Positions 32,341 to 33,110 of a stretch of 33,110 nucleotides of DNA are shown here, in pieces; position 1 is the stretch's first letter; every line of letters starts with the position of its first letter. The position numbers and the translations under genes were made by a program. This DNA comes from an uncultured beta proteobacterium. Lineage in GTDB: Bacteria > Pseudomonadota > Gammaproteobacteria > Burkholderiales > Burkholderiaceae_C. The notes beneath the pieces were generated by a model. The model was given only the letters and a program-made list of their open reading frames with translations, did no database searches and had not been told where the DNA came from. Location: the NCBI GenBank assembly GCA_903905735.1, contig CAIVHU010000172.1:1-33110 (forward strand), written 5' to 3'.

Positions 32341-32376
32341 CGCAGGTTTTTCCTTGGCTAGAGGCCGATTTCTTAT
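32330..32376 (+). repeat. Dispersed intergenic repeat, divergent copy E
   Basis: ATAGC, then GCGCAGGTTTTTCC and GGCTAGAGGCCGATTT follow the order and spacing of copies A-C. The last 17 bases are identical to the family core; the left half is divergent and shared with the AT-rich palindrome. It ends 11 bases after the stop of the minus-strand permease gene. Confidence 0.5.
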
Positions 32377-32386
32377 ATAAATATGC

Positions 32387-33110
32387 TTATTTGCGCCTGA
32401 CCTCAAACACCCTCTGCAGTACGCAAAATACCAGCAACAAGGCACCAATAACGATACGTGTCCACCACGAACTCAGGGACCCATCAAACATGATGAGGGT
32501 CTGGATCAGTCCCAGTGCAAGCACGCCAAACAGCGTGCCCACCACATACCCAACCCCGCCGCTCAGCAGCGTGCCACCAATCACCACGGCCGCGATAGCG
32601 TCCAATTCCAGGCCGACAGCGTGCAGGCCGTAGCCTGACAACATGTAAAAAGTGAACACCACACCACCGAGCGCCGAACAAAAACCGCTCAAGCTGTAAA
32701 CCAGTACAGTGGTACGCGCCACCGGCAGGCCCATCAGCATGGCCGATTGAGCGCTGCCACCGATGGCGTACACCGTGCGGCCAAACTCGGTCCCGTGCGC
32801 AATGAAGATGGCAATCAATAGCACCGCCACCGCCATGATCGCGCTCAGCGACAGCGCTGCGTCCGGCCACAGCGGCACACGCAGTTGTGCCAGTGCGGTA
32901 TAGGTCTCGTCCGTGATGCTGATCGAGTCAATGCTGATCACGTAGCACAAGCCACGCGCCAGAAACATGCCCGCCAGCGTGACGATGAAAGGCTGTAACC
33001 GAAAGCGCTGGATCAGCCAGCCCATGAACGCACCCATGCCGATGCCCATCAGCAACACCAGCGGAATGACGAGCCAAAGACTCCAATGGCGATGTTCCAC
33101 CAGCTCCGCC
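32387..33110 (-). CDS. yjfF: Sugar ABC transporter permease, YjfF-like (5' part outside window)
   Basis: The frame is open to the right-hand edge, so only about the last 240 residues are seen. A GTG at 33100 is in frame but internal: the preceding codons continue the protein, and the family has about 330 residues. The sequence matches E. coli YjfF very closely in pattern: PFIVTLAGMFLARGLCYVIS, GRTVYAIGGSAQSAMLMG, VGLELDAIAAVVIGGTLLSGGVG, GTLFGVLALGLIQTLIMFDGSLSSWWTRI. YjfF with YtfQRT forms the galactofuranose importer of E. coli. A second sugar importer operon therefore probably lies to the right of the window. Confidence 0.9.
   Translation of the reverse strand, partial: AELVEHRHWSLWLVIPLVLLMGIGMGAFMGWLIQRFRLQPFIVTLAGMFLARGLCYVISIDSISITDETYTALAQLRVPLWPDAALSLSAIMAVAVLLIAIFIAHGTEFGRTVYAIGGSAQSAMLMGLPVARTTVLVYSLSGFCSALGGVVFTFYMLSGYGLHAVGLELDAIAAVVIGGTLLSGGVGYVVGTLFGVLALGLIQTLIMFDGSLSSWWTRIVIGALLLVFCVLQRVFEVRRK

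Noticed and set aside
1..33110. tRNA, rRNA, CRISPR arrays, prophage or plasmid origin
   Set aside because: No cloverleaf, rRNA-like segment, regularly spaced repeats or phage/plasmid genes were noticed; the five dispersed repeats are scattered, not arrayed.

Overview
The window looks like a chromosomal segment of a betaproteobacterium of the order Burkholderiales, most likely Comamonadaceae (Rhodoferax/Polaromonas/Acidovorax-like). The grounds are the protein flavour throughout, the ilvE / zinc-finger protein / waaF gene order, and a short dispersed intergenic repeat (core near GCTGTCAGCGCTTT...AAGGGCTAGAGGCCGATTT) of a type I associate with that family. This is a judgement by eye; no database search was possible.

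Layout. (1) 1-4.8 kb: the edge of a transposase gene, radA, a stand-alone OmpH/Skp chaperone gene, a membrane TPR protein, a Pal-like lipoprotein and a glycine-zipper envelope protein. (2) 4.8-7.1 kb: a tight plus-strand trio ilvE, zf-CHCC protein, waaF. (3) 7.1-11 kb: a minus-strand block with ampG and an OmpR-type response regulator/histidine kinase pair, ending in a structured 3' region. (4) 11-14.8 kb: an MFS exporter, then the complete three-gene AmmeMemoRadiSam cassette (Memo, AMMECR1, radical SAM) with overlapping reading frames; its biological role is still unresolved. (5) 14.8-17.1 kb: a membrane thioredoxin whose N-terminus resembles the lipoprotein diacylglyceryl transferase Lgt, and a DHA2-type MFS transporter. 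(6) 17.2-33.1 kb: a sugar catabolism island.

The sugar island is the main biological unit. On the minus strand, ten closely packed genes run chvE, gguA, gguB (periplasmic sugar-binding protein plus ABC ATPase and permease), a Gfo/Idh/MocA oxidoreductase, galT, galK, a structured 258-nt spacer, araB, araD, araA and a YqaB-like HAD phosphatase. One importer therefore appears to feed both the Leloir galactose steps (kinase and uridylyltransferase; no galE in view) and the complete L-arabinose isomerase route (AraA, AraB, AraD). A GbpR-like LysR regulator is divergent from chvE, matching the known Agrobacterium pairing. Beyond it lie an SDR dehydrogenase resembling sugar 1-dehydrogenases, an aldose 1-epimerase and the 3' part of a YjfF-like permease gene. 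No AraC-type regulator is present.

Points worth a second look are the dispersed repeat (five copies, one supplying the last residues of AmpG and one the stop codon of waaF), terminator-like hairpins in the leaders of araB and the Pal gene, a probable structured 3' UTR or small RNA after the histidine kinase, the Lgt-like/thioredoxin fusion, and a possible ATT start for waaF. No tRNA, rRNA or CRISPR array was seen.
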